From positions 3,201,426 to 3,265,425 of the forward strand of contig NW_026515544.1 in NCBI RefSeq assembly GCF_014898815.1: a stretch of 64,000 nucleotides of DNA, given 5' to 3'. The DNA is from Panonychus citri. Taxonomy: Eukaryota; Arthropoda; Arachnida; Trombidiformes; Tetranychidae. Positions 41,317 through 55,138 of the stretch are shown here, in pieces. Numbering within the stretch: the first letter of the stretch is position 1; every line of letters begins with the position of its first letter. The position numbers were made by a program, and so were the translations under genes. Below the pieces are notes generated by a model. The model made no database searches and was not told the origin of the DNA. It saw nothing but the letters and a program-made list of their open reading frames with translations.

Positions 41317-42931
41317 CTTCAATGATTATGAATAATTAAACTAAATTTTGATCTTATTGTTAATTGTTATAAATCTGTTCGAAAGCTGTTTAAATTAACT
41401 ACAGTAATATACCCACTTGAGTTGTACTATTTTATTTTAAGCTTTGACAGCGACCTTAGGGGAGGCTCGATGAATTTGAATTCATCGTTTCCGGTACATT
41501 ACAAGGGATGAGGAAAAGGGATAGGGGCAAGGATAAATAGAAAAAGAAAAACAATAACAAAATTTCTCCCCTGAGGTTGAATATAATGATAGAATAAGAT
41601 TTAGTCACAGTAGACAAAAGTCCATTTAATCCTAATGGACAAAAGTCCAAAACAAATCCCAAATAGAAATTTCCAAATTAGACTGATTGAGCGGTTAGTT
41701 TGATTTTCCGAAGGTCCAAAAATGGTTAGCTCATTATGTATGACAAAAGAAAATAAAAATAAATTAGAATTTCAATCTATTCAAAGAATGAGAGATAGAG
41801 AAAAGAAATTTTTCTCGTATTATCAACAAAACTTACCAAGAAACAAAAATAATTGAAGTTATTACGACGCAATAAAAGTATCAGTTTTAGTAGTAAAAAA
41901 CTATCGTAAATGTTGAACTTTCTTAATTTTGGTATCAACTTGATCCTTGTGATAAGATGAACAATATTATCACAAAATTCACAGGTAAAGTTTATTTAAT
42001 TAAAGTTTATTAGGAGTGATAAAAATTGTGTATCCACTTGAGTTGTTTTTTTGACATAAGGCGACATCTCTCGTAACTGAAATTAACGCTTTTCATTTGA
42101 TGTTAATCACCATATTACCTCATGGTGATTACACTTATAAATAGTGATAAATTGAATATTCTAACTGAGTTAGATTCTAATCGACAACAAGAACTTGCCA
42201 ATAAGAATAATGTTACTCATCAAGCGATCTCAAATATAAAAAAGAAAAGAGTGTAACCAGTCAATGATAAAAAGTGAAAATGTAGCTCATCGTTCACGTT
42301 GTCCATAAAGTGACCTTTACTCTCTATTATAGACTCTTTAGTGTTTCAATTCATTCAATTATTACAAGATGGAAATTTACCTGTTGATGATAAGCTTATA
42401 CAATAGATAATTAGACATATGCAAAGGTGAAAGGCATAGGTTAAGTTGATTGAGATAACTTCATCTAACAAATCGCCTTTTGACTATGAAATGTGTTTTT
42501 TTAGTTCCGAACGGATTAAATTAAATGACAACAAAGATAATGATATAGATGGTGTGGACAACTAGCGATTCAAAGGTTGGATTAAGGTTAAATGTTACAT
42601 AAGAATCTTTTGGATTCCAATTTAAACCATTTTTCATTTAAGATAAAACACTGAAAAGTTACTGAATGGGTTGATGAATGAGCTCTGGTCACTATTAATT
42701 GATAAATATTTTATTCTAAATTGTGAATTCAAATAATCGACACCAACATAATTCAAATAAATATTAGTTTTGTTAAAATTCATTCATTTCCATTAACTAA
42801 AACCCAAGTCCATACAGTCCTTGTATAATCAGAGTCATAAAATTTTGATATTCAAAAGCGATCAACAGTCACTCTTGTTGATTGCCAGAAATACAAAAGA
42901 AAGTATGAGTTCGATATCATAAAGTGATGAA
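41317..42931. other. Intergenic region PEBP 3 - PEBP 4
   Basis: About 1.6 kb with no supported gene. A small hairpin (GTCCATT...AATGGAC, about 41621-41641) and two similar stretches beginning CCACTTGAGTTGT (about 41412 and 42034) were noted. Confidence 0.4.
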
Positions 42932-43552
42932 CTAACTAAGAAGACTTTTGTCACTTGGAATAGCCTCATAAAGAAAGTTACCAGCGATAGGACCTATTAG
43001 TCCATTTTATGGCCCAAGGAGTGACAGCGAATAGATTTCTGATGATCTCTTCTGGTTCAATTTTGAGGTATCTTGATTGACGATAGACCATGAAATCATA
43101 TCGATAGGGACCTTGAAATGCTATTGGAGTTGGACTCAGATAAGATGCAAACGTGGTTCCATTTTTAAGATGATTACCTGGAATGTTAGTTATCAGCCAA
43201 TGTAATATTGATAACTTTGTCGTGGAATTGGTTTCACAGGTCCAATCATTATGAATGAGAATAGACTTTCATCAAATGGACTCGAAGTGATATTGATTTC
43301 AACTTCTGGTGGAAATAACGTCTCCTCTATGGTGAAATTGTTGCCACAATCAACTTGCCTGGAATAATGAATTGGAATGAACTTTAACTTATCACTTTGT
43401 TGAGTTTTATCCAAATCCAAATCTTTGAATATGTTATTTGTCTTGAATGATTCTTCAACTGATATATTTAGATGAGGACATGAATAACCATCTGAATATC
43501 CATTAACATAATTAAGAAAGAAAATGAATGACGAAACAAGTGAATTAAACAT
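42932..43552 (-). pseudogene. Secreted PEBP-family gene with two frameshifts (PEBP 4)
   Basis: From ATG 43552: signal peptide MFNSLVSSFIFFLNYVNGYS, then a PEBP N-terminal half (VEESFKTNNIFKDLDLDKT, DKLKFIPIHY). The pocket region reads FIMIGPVKPIPRQS, so the DPDAP motif is lost. The frame breaks at about 43205, just before a SILHWLITNIPG block that is intact in the next frame. It breaks again at about 43006, before GLIGPIAGNFLYEAI in a third frame. The stop would be at 42932. Everything needed for a PEBP except the pocket is recognisable. This is either a young pseudogene or an assembly with two lost bases. It is closest to PEBP 2 and is transcribed from the opposite strand. Confidence 0.75.
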
Positions 43553-44468
43553 TATTTCTCGATTAAAGTTCACAAAACTAATGTAAAGATTTGAATGCGA
43601 ACGATTCAAAGTCAAACTCGCAATTACTAAGAAAATAATTTTATCTCTCTAATTCACTAATTAATTCCGCATATGAGATACAATAGTGAACGCCTATGAA
43701 CAATGTAACATTATAAATGTTACCAAAATTGATTAGGAATTTGTTTAATTAAATTGTTTAATCGTTATACTTAATTCAAGGTAAGCCCTTTTGAGCATGG
43801 GAATTGAATCAGCTGAGGATAAGGGTAAGAATCTGTCTTCCTGGATCAGGAATTATTGATTTTTGATCATGTGAAAGTAATTTAATAATTGCTACATATA
43901 ACAAGTACGTTGCTCAAATATACTGCAGTAGCAACAATTAAGTGAATTTGAGATATTGTGTTGAGTTTATTTCAATATCATGATAGCTTTTTAACTCATT
44001 TTTAATCATAATTGGCACAATTGCTACAAAAGTTAAAAAATTAATTGTTCGCATCAAAAAATCAAAAATAGTTAAGATACAAATTTGATTAATTGCTTGT
44101 AGCTGTGATTGGCCTGAAGGATGATTAGTATTGAATTATTTAATATTATTACATTTAGAAAAAGTAATTAAGTATTATAATAAAAATATTGATATTGTAC
44201 AGAAAATATTTATATTAATAATTAATCCTGTCCAATCTTTGGCAATGATGAGAGATTAATATTACAGATGAGATTACGAAATTACAAAATTATCAACTAA
44301 TCATCAAAGGATCAATGGTAAGTAATTAATTCAATCAAGACTTAATCACAATATGTCAAACAATTAAGATATGAATATGACTTAGAAAAGGTTAACAATA
44401 TTAACTATAGAAAAGTTAATTGCTTATTATTAACAATTAGTTGATGATGATGATCCACATCCAATTGA

Positions 44469-44499
<31 letters not shown>

Positions 44500-44570
44500 T
44501 CAAGATGATGGAGTATTTTTCATTTACGTTCAAATATTAATTATGATACTAAATCAAGAAATTTACAGTT
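43553..44570. other. Intergenic region between PEBP 4 and the cadherin gene
   Basis: About 1 kb, no gene. It includes a GAT/ATG microsatellite (about 44468-44498) and must contain the cadherin 3'UTR. Confidence 0.45.
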
Positions 44571-45144
44571 TTACAATTCAGTAGTTTCTAAATTAATTAT
44601 GCTTAAATTGTTGCCACCGATTTGATTGGAGTGGTATTGAGATGTGTCCGAATACGGTGACGAAATATAAACGGTATTGATTGAGTTCTTGCAAGACAAA
44701 TGATTCCCGTTCCGTTTGCCCCCGCCGATTGATCCATTGCCTCCATTCATACCTACACCTCCTCCTCGTCCTATTGAATTGACATGGCCATTAGATGAGA
44801 CAACAACGGAGCCATTGAGACAATTTTTACCCATCGGTTGACCAGCACTTCGTTGATTTGAATTTTTCTTGTTATTATTATTTATCCTTCCCGATGCTGC
44901 CGAGGGAAGTGTTATATTTTGTGGTGTTAATCGACCCGCTGTTACACCCCGACAAAGGGCTGACTTATCGTTGGTCGATGATTCTGATCCAGTTCCAGGG
45001 TGTGATTCATTCAATGAATCAGTTGGTGTTAAAGGTCCGTTCATGTGAACACCATTAGCTGAAAGACCATCACCAGTACCACCGATTCCCGATCCTTCAG
45101 AAACAGCGTTTTCATCAAGAGAGTTACCACCATTTGAATTGTGA
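44571..45144 (-). CDS. Cadherin exon: cytoplasmic tail and C-terminus
   Basis: Last exon. About 190 residues, rich in Gly, Asn and Ser, with polyglycine stretches and no fold I recognise. It ends NLETTEL then TAA. The acceptor TTTGCTTTAG lies directly before TCACAATTC. Confidence 0.85.
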
Positions 45145-48100
45145 CTAAAGCAAAACAATCAATTAATTTCAGTTAAAATCTTCAATTGCAAACACAATTA
45201 CGAGCTAAATTCAATCAATAACATAACAATCAAACACCCTGATGAATAATTTAAATACTAATTGAACTAAAAGTTTACCAATACAATACAATACATGGAA
45301 AACTAAAATATAAAATTAGTGCTGAAGTTAAAGGAAACTTTTCCCTTGATCATGAATCTAAATCATCAACAATTATCAGGCATCTTCATGATAAATAATC
45401 AAGGAGAAGAGTAAAGAAATTGTAATCGTGAAAATGATTAACCCAGTAAATGAGAAATTAATAATCAATTTAGATTGAGAGAGAAGAGAGAAAAAAAATT
45501 GATACAAAAAACAAAGTTAACGAAAAGAAAAGGTATCATCATGATTGGTAATGATTACGATTATTATGATTACTTTCTGATGAATGATTGTAATTTAATT
45601 GTGATTATTATGATTACTATTATTTACCTCATTTGTTCATCATCTTTGAACCATTCATTATCATAACCTGTCATCCAAATTGGATTGGAACCTTCGTCTG
45701 CATGAATATTCGTGTTTGGAACATTAGTCCGATTCAATTGTGGATCTCGATGGCCAAATGCCGTTGTAGTTGCTGCTTTCAATCGTCTCTCGTACCTGAT
45801 TGATTATCGGTAATCAAGGGAAATGTTTCAAGGATTAGAAAAAAAGTTAATTCTAAACAAACAAATTGTTCAAACAATTAATTGATTGTAAATATTTTTC
45901 TCTTTTACCTATTCCGTTGATTGATACACAAACAGGTAACCAGCATCAACAGAAGTAATAAAAACGCCGTTGAACTAATTAAACAAGCTTTTAATTGATC
46001 ATCAAATGTTAGCACTTCTTCACGATTCTGTGAGGGCTGTAAATAGAAAAATAATTAACACATACAATTAGTTAATTGTCAATCAGTAAAATGGTTTTCT
46101 TTTTAGCTTTAGTTAATTTTATTACTACAACTGTATTTAAATATTAATAGTAACCCAACAATCAATGGTCAGTAATTTGCAAATTGTTCAGTAAATGGAC
46201 AAGCAAATGTTAAATTATCAACAATTGAAACAATTTGACTTTGATTGATTGTTAATTGTGCTGATTGTGTGATATTTTTACAATTATATTGGTTAAAAGT
46301 GTATTGATTATACTTTTAAATAATTTAACCTTAATTAACTGATTACTGTTGTTATTGTTTAGTTTTTTTTTCAAAACTCAGGTAAAAGTTTTTTGTTGCC
46401 TGATCGGTAACAATTAACAACATGAAACAATTAAGTTAATTACTTACCTCACTAACTAAAACATTGAAATCTTTATACAATTGATCAAGATAATCAATGT
46501 TTTTATCAATTAATTTCAATACATTGTTCACATCCATGATTGAATTATCATTGGGATCAACAAAATGAAGGTAAAGGTCAGTTCTGTGGATAGAGCAATT
46601 AAAGCAATTAGTTAATCATCCAAAGTCAACAATTAAAAGAAATGACTTACTTTAATTTATCAACGATTCCATCACCATTTGAGTGAAATTTGTAATTGTC
46701 AACATTGACGATTGCTCCAGTTATATTACTTAGAACACTGTAAATATAAGTAACAATCGCAAGAGAAAAATCAAATTAAGATTTTCAAATGATAATCTGA
46801 TCATAATTAAATCGTATTGACCTCGAGAGGAAAAAGTTAATCAGTTGTAAATCATAGTAATTAAAGTTTTCCAAAAAAATGAAACATCTTCACACTCATC
46901 TTCATAATCTTCATTTTCATCATGTTGACTCGCCTTTCTTACCAATACCACACCTAGCGTATGAATTATGATTATTATTTAATCGTTATCATGATTATCA
47001 TCAAGACTATTATGTTAATAGATTGTTAATTATGATTAACAATCAATATCATCTTCTTATATTATATTAGTTTTGAGTTTCTTTCCTCATTCAATATTCA
47101 TTACATTTCTTTTGTTTTGATCATCTCATATTTGTGAATGAAAAGATAGATGAACTTAGATCGAAACAATTGAAAAGTTTTTCTTCACAACTTTGATTAA
47201 CTTTTGAATACGATTATTAGATTAATTGAGAACAATTGTTTCGCAATTAATTTAATGACACTTACTCTCTGAACTTTTCCAATCTTTCCCTTAACTCGGA
47301 TGGTGTTAATCGTAACACGAAACGAACCCTTTGATCCTCACGTAATAAGTAAATCTAAATAGTTGTGGAAAATAAAATGCAACAATTAGTTAATTAGATT
47401 TTCGTTTTGTTCTTTTTGCTCTTAATTACTGAATAAGTAAATTTCTAAAGTAATTAGACTTACCTTCACTTTCGCTGTATCTGATAATCCCTTGGAGTCA
47501 TTTGCAGTCACTTGGAATTCAAAGTAACCTTTCATATCTTTTCTCGGATCAAAATTTAATCCAATCTCGCCGGTTTTACGATTAATTAAGAAGGGATCAT
47601 CTTTAATTGTTTCTAATCCAATTGATAATTTGCGTCTTTGGGGACCAGAGATGTAATAATAGACAACAGCATTGGCCCCATCGTCAGAATCAACAGCCTT
47701 AAGACAATTAAACAGAAAGGAAGCAGTTAATTAAACAATCGAGACTTAATTAGTCAAACAAATCGATTGGTGGTTAATTATTAATCTTTATTTACCTTAA
47801 CAGACATGAAAATTGTACCAAAATCGGCTTCAGTTGTAACTCCTCCGGTGAAAATGGGCTTCACGAATTTAGGTGGATTATCATTAACATCCTTAATTGT
47901 TATCGTCACTTGAATTAATGAATTATCTCTAGGATCAAATTTATCAATCTTCTTTGGCTCCTTTAGACAATCATTAGTTGCTTGAACAATTAAGGAATAA
48001 GTTGATTTAGTTTCTCGATCCAATGGTCGAGTAACAGTTAACTGGTGGGTTAGAATGTCCAGTTTGAAGATGCCATCATCATTACCTCCTGAAAATGGAT

Positions 48101-51100
48101 AGAAACATCAAAGAAACAATTAGAAAACAGATTAATTAACAATCAATCTATCACGAGGAAACAATTAAACCTGAATCAATAAAATACAAAGCGCCAATTT
48201 GATTAATCTTGATCATTGGACTAACTGTTGCAATAACAGGATTACAATATCAATTTTATTTTCCAGATAGTTATAACTATTCAATGAGATTACCAAGTTT
48301 AATCAAAATTCATGATAATCAATATAAAACAAATCATGATTTCAATTCATCCAGTATCCATCTACCTGTTGGATTGTATTACAATTTATCATATTAACCC
48401 CTTTAATTTATTAATCATGAAAACTTGATCCTAATTATTATGGTGATGAGGCTGATAAATTAAATGGTAATAAACAAACAAAGCAGAAAAAGGTTAACCC
48501 AACCCAACCTTTGGATCCTTTTGTTTTAATTGTTGGTAAAATAATAATGGTTATAAATTTACCAGGCCAACAACAATTGACTTTTAACCCTGCTCATAGT
48601 GAATACTAATAATTTAGCAATCAAATTTGATTGTGATAATTAGTGATTCCTTTTTAAATTGTATGTTACATGTCATGTGTATGAATGCTGCCTGTTGAAT
48701 TTTAAATTGTTATCAAGATGATTAAATATTGTAAATAAAACAAGAAGAAGCCACTGAATCCATTATGTTAAATGAGTTTTCCAGTTTTCAAGAGATGAAC
48801 AATTTTTATTGTTAAATCTTAACAACTGGTAATCAATTTGGTAGTTTATTGATTTGTTGATTGTGTAAATAATAGTAATAAATACTTACCAACAATATAA
48901 TAACAAGGAATTGATTTAACTCCTGGTTCATTGGGATCATCCATCTCATCTTTATCGATTGTTGGTAAAATTTTGAATGATTCAATTCCGGGTAAAGTGT
49001 TTTCAGTGAATGAAACATGAAAATTGTCCTCAGTAAATTCTGGTTCATAATCGTCAACATTGGTGATTAAAATGGTTATATCTAAATCAGTTGATAGCGA
49101 TGTTGGTTCACCAAGATCGTAAGCTTCAACTCGAAGTTCATAGATTCGTTGACGTTCACGGTCCAATGTTTTAATCAAAGTAATTAAACCTGATGAGAGT
49201 TAAAAAGAATAAGAATAATTAGTTTAATCATGATTAATTCAATTAATTTCAAACTTTTTAATCAATGATAACCTCAATTGGAAACAACAACAAGCAAAGA
49301 CAATTAAAAAAACAACAATACCAATCTAATTTAACCGGAAACATGAACTATAACCTTGAGCTAGTGGGAATTTGATTATCATGTTGACAATTAATCAGAT
49401 TAATTGTTGTTGAAATAGAGATTAAAGAGAAAAGGTTAAAACGTGATGAGTTAATTGTTTGGGCTAAATTGTTAGGATGGTTAACAAGTTGATTTGTCAA
49501 TCTCTCTCTCTCTCTCTAAAAAAGTTCATGATAAACAAAGTGAGTTGATTATGATTATAATTATCATGAAAATTAGACAAGGTAAGATGATTATGATTTA
49601 AATCTAAATCACGTATTGTGAGGGCGTAAACCAAATCAAATAAATTGCGATTACCATTATTATCTTAATAGAGTAACATTATCAACAGATAAAATTAACC
49701 AAATACTAAATTATATTCATCATCATGATAATAATTATAATTGTTATGCTAATGGTTGATTAAAATAATAATAATACTTTGGGTTTGCCATTATGAGGAT
49801 TAGTTTGATTGGAGGAATTAATTTGATATTTTTACCTGATTGCTTATCGATTTTAAATGTTTTCCAATGGCCATTGGGCAATTCTCGCAATTTGTAATTA
49901 ACTATTGAATTAAGACCATAATCATCATCAGTTGCTTTAATCTCGATCACTGGTGATCCGATTGTTGAATTTTCTGGTAATCTGATTGTATGATTAACCG
50001 GTGGATAGATAAAGTTTGGTGATCGATCATTAACATCGCTAATGCAGATCGGTATCGAGGCGATTGAGTAACGCGAAGGTGACCCAGAATCTTCCACTTT
50101 GACCTTTAATGAGTAATTACCAACTCGAGCTCGAAGTGAATTAGCACTGATAATTCGTGCCGAAGCTTCTGATATTGGACTGATACCAGGTAGTTGTTGG
50201 AGAGGCGATAAAGATGATGAATCGGATGATAATTGTGAAGATCTTGCTGATAATCTTGAGGGTGAAGATCGTAAAGATCGTGCTAAAAGCGGTAATGAGG
50301 GATTACCACTAATCTTTACTGGTTCGATATCAAAAAGTCCATTCTCATTACCATCGATTATTGTAAATTTAATCCGACCATTCGGTGTTGATGGATCATC
50401 TTTATCTGTTGCCGTGATTAAAGTAATCGTATCTCGAAGAGGTAAAAACTCATTTGTAATTGAACACCCTGAGGGTATTGAGATGAATGGAGTCTCATCG
50501 TTTACATCACTTATTGTGATTGTTATTTGTTGAAAAGCTTTTCTTGATTCTCCAGTAACAAAACCATATTCATAATTATCAACTGCTTGGATTAACAGAT
50601 TATAAGAACTCATTTCTTCACGATCCAGTTTATTGGCCACAATGATTGATCCCTATTCAGTAAAAAAATATCAATAAAAGACCAGATTAGGATTAAGGAG
50701 AAATGATGAAAATAATAATAAAAAGTTAATCATGTTTACAATGATTTTCCTGATCAATTTAAGGCAGAACAAAAAAAAAGGATTGACTCTTAATTGTTGT
50801 CCACAATTATGATTAGTTTCAATTATCTTTTCCATTTACTGAACCTTAAAATTTACCTTAAGATTATCATGATTATGTTATCAATATGTTATTAATAAAA
50901 CCTCACAAGTGATGATAATTATATCTAATTACCGACTGTGGGGCTATTTATTACATTAAATGGTTAAAATAATAACGATTAAGATGATTATGATTATGAG
51001 AATGATGATAATGATAATGATTATTTGATTACTTGTTCACAGTAATAATAAAATGGGCTAAAGGGATTGGGAGTTTAGCTTAGATTAGAATTGCAATGAA

Positions 51101-54100
51101 ATTTGATTGTAACAATTAACAATCTAATAGAGTTGATAATCTTGATTGTCAATGAGAAAAAGGGGTTTAGACTAAATTACATCGTGATTAACTAACATTT
51201 AAATGATAACAATTCATCAGAACTATTTCTTTTTTTAATTTAATCAGGGTCAACTATTACCATCACTATCAGTCCATTCATGATACTTGGCAATTTAATT
51301 TGATGAAAATTGACTTTAAATTGATTCACTTGAATTTCATAACTAAATCATAAAGTTTGGTGAGAGATGAAAATAATTTGAATCGTGTTTGTCTTTATTA
51401 TTATAATACCATAATCACAATCATCATCATCATTAAATCAACATGAGATACACATTAGGAATCATGATCACCGAGAAAACAATTAAAGTTTAGAAATTTC
51501 AATTAAAAAGTCAATTTAATTATTTATAGAAAATGAAATTTCAATTTCAATTCCAATTCCTATTTGAATGCTTTCAAAGACTCAGAACTTTTTGAAAAGG
51601 GACGAAATTAGTTCAATACGAATTAATTAAATTGTACTCACCGTATCTCTATCGATTTTGAATTTACCATGGGAAGATGAAGCATCCAGGAGATAAGTTA
51701 CTTTACCATAGAGACCGATATCATCGTCGTGAGCCGTTACTTGGGCCACTAAGGAGCCAAGAGGTGAATCTTCCGATGCCGTGAAGGTCAGTTGATTGTT
51801 ACCATCGAAAACTGGATTATTGTCGTTCTCATCGAAAACTTGAATCGAAACTTTGGAAACTGTTGATAAAGGAGATGGTCCACCATCGGTCGCTCGAACT
51901 GTACAATTTATCCATGAATATGTTTCACGATCAATTTTACCCTTTACCATAATATCCCCTGATCGAGATGAGATATCAATCAAATCAAGCAATTCTTTAC
52001 GACCTTCCAATGAATAGGTCACCGTTTTATTCAAATCGTAATCATCCGCTTTTACCGTTAGAATTGGTGTTCCAATAGCGGCATTTTCAGTTATGGCTCC
52101 GGTAAATAGTTCCTTCAGGAAAACAGGTCGATTATCATTGACATCGGCAATTTTGATCGTTAAGTAAGCTAAAGGTAAATGTAAATAAAAGTTTTTCCAG
52201 TTAACTAATTGTAATCAATTTTTTGTTTCAAATTATCATCAATTGAATTGGTCAACATGATGTACATCAAGTGGTCATTGATAAAAATGATTTAGATCAA
52301 CAAAAGAGTCGATGAACTTGCTAAGTGAATGATGAATTAACAACATGTAAATTAAGTTAATTAACTTGATGATTATGATTGAATAGGAAAAGACTTACCG
52401 GAAGCACGTTGACCGGGCGTAACTGCAGCTAAATCTTCAACAATTAAATATAATTTAACTTGATCCCAAGTTTCCCTATCCAATTCCTTATTAACTCTAA
52501 TTGTTCCGTCTAATGAATTAATTGTGAAACATTCTTTAAACGTATTCCAATCAACTGATGATCCAGCTTGATTACGAGCTTCACTTAACATGTAATCAAT
52601 TGAATATCGGAGGAGTGGACGATCATCAGCATCTTTACCCGTTACTCGGGTAACAAAAAAACCTATTGGTGCATCTTCTGGAACTGAAACAATTCCTGGT
52701 TCAATGAAACTTGGTGGCTTATTATTCACATCAACAACCGTTATATTCACAATGACCTGGGATTGTTTCTGATCTCGGCCAAAGTTACCATCAAGAGCAG
52801 TGACAACAAGAGCATAAGTGTTTTGCTTTGGATTGGACCGATCTGGATCCAGATTGGCACCAGCGGCAACTGAAACCAGTCCAGAATCTGGATCAATGAC
52901 AAATTTATCCTGTGATCCAGAACTGATTCTGTAAAAAACCCTGGAATTTGTTGGTGAATGGTCACCATCAATCGCCTTAACTTGCACCACCATTGAACCA
53001 TCACGAATATCTTCAGGAATTGACTTTGTGTATGAAGCTCGTTGGAAAATTGGTGAATTATCATTCTTATCGTAAACAATGATGGTCAACTCAGTGTCGC
53101 TGAAAAGTGAGGGACTTCCCAGATCAGAAGCACGAATTATAAGTGAAACGTTTTTCGTTTCACCCATCGGCTGTTTGATCAGCTCAAAGTCCAAAGGTTC
53201 TTTAACCTTTAATCGACCTGAACGCGAGTCAATAGTGAAATTATCTTTGTAAACACCATCAACGATTAGATAGCGGATCTGTGAGTTTGGTGTTCCCTGT
53301 GCATCAGCATCAACCGCACGAATAATCACTGGACTCACAAACGAACCCTCATTTTCGTATATTCGAGCCTCGTATCGGTCCTCCATGAATCGAGGCTTAT
53401 TATCGTTAACATCCTCGATTGTCAGCAGTATTTGTACAGTGTTTCGATTGCCTGTTCCCTCGTTATCACGAGCCTCCGCTGTGATATAATATTGAGATAA
53501 AATCTCACGATCTAGCCCGTGTTCAGAAGTGGCCAATGTGATCGTTCCCGTAACTGGATCGAGTGAAAGCTTCGACGACAATTCACCAGAAAGTTCAGTA
53601 TATCGAATACCAGAAGTACCATAATTACCCGAGTCAACATCAGTTGCCTGTAATTGAGTGACAACCGTACCTTTAACAGCGTTTTCTGGAATCGATGCTC
53701 GATAAAGTTCACGATCAAAATTGGGAAAATTATCATTGGCATCTTTTATATTAACCGTTACGGGAACTGTTGATGATCGAGGTGATTCAGTTGAATAAAC
53801 TTTTTCTCTTGCGATTAGATTGAATGTCATTGACTTGGTTGTCTCATAATCCAATGAGATCGGATCTTTAACACGAATAACAAAAGTGGCCTCATTGGTC
53901 GCCTCACTTGGAGTAACCTCAAAAGCGGATGCAGATTCACCTTCCAAGGTTAATATAAAGGTACCATTGTTACCTTGATCATAATCATATACTTGAGGTA
54001 TCTCACCAACCCCAATGAATTTAACCGGCATATCTGATTGAGCATTTTCACTTATCTCAACCGTATAAGAATCCGACTTGAAAACGGGTTTCTCATCATT

Positions 54101-55088
54101 CACATCAGTTAATATAATGGTTACTTCCGTTGAAACAGAGGGAGGCGGAAACACTGCCACCGTTACCTCGGTTGCAGCGATTTCCAATATATAAGCACTA
54201 TTACCTGACCCACGGCGAATTGACTCTTCCCTATCAAGTGTACCATCTACCGTTACCGCTCCAGTTGAAGGATTAATTGAAAATAAACCTCGACCACCAC
54301 GAATAATCCGATAAGTGACCGCATTGTTAACACCACGATCACCATCAACAGCGATAACCCGAAGAACCTCCGAACCGGGAGCTAAATTCTCAGGGATTCT
54401 GGTCACCGAAGGAACAAAAGTAAATATCGGCGGATTATCTTCAGCATCTTCAACTCGAACCAATAAAGTGGCCGTTGCAGTGTGTCGATCACCTTCAATC
54501 GCTCGATCCTAAACCAATCAATAAACAGTAAATAAAATTTAATTTGAAATCAAAAAGGTGGAAATTATAATTTGCGTGCTAATTGACTATGTTAAATTAT
54601 CAACTTATCGATTTACAAGTTTAACAATTAGATTGAGTGTGAAATTTAATACAATATAAGTAACACTTGATTGGCAGATCAGATTCACCGGTAAGATATA
54701 ATTTATTTAAATGTATCAAATTTAGCTCTTTTATTACATATCATTTGCAACGTTATTATCATTTGTTGCCGTTTTCAGGTCATTATTATCATCGCTATCA
54801 TCATCGTCAATACTTGACGATAATAATTATATTTAACAAGTAACAATTACCAATAGAATTGAAAGAGAGAGAGAGAAACAAAAAATTGTGTTAAATAATT
54901 TGAGGTCACTTTATGTTTCCAGCTCAACTAAAGGTGTGGTCATTGGTGTTAAAGTGAATCAAATGAAACTGACCAATGTTAATAGTGAATTTTATTAACT
55001 GTTGATGATCTTCAACCGTTTCATCCAGAATAATAATATTACTTTTCACATTGAATTTTATCCTTCATCGTTTTTTTTATCATTTTTT

Positions 55089-55138
<50 letters not shown>

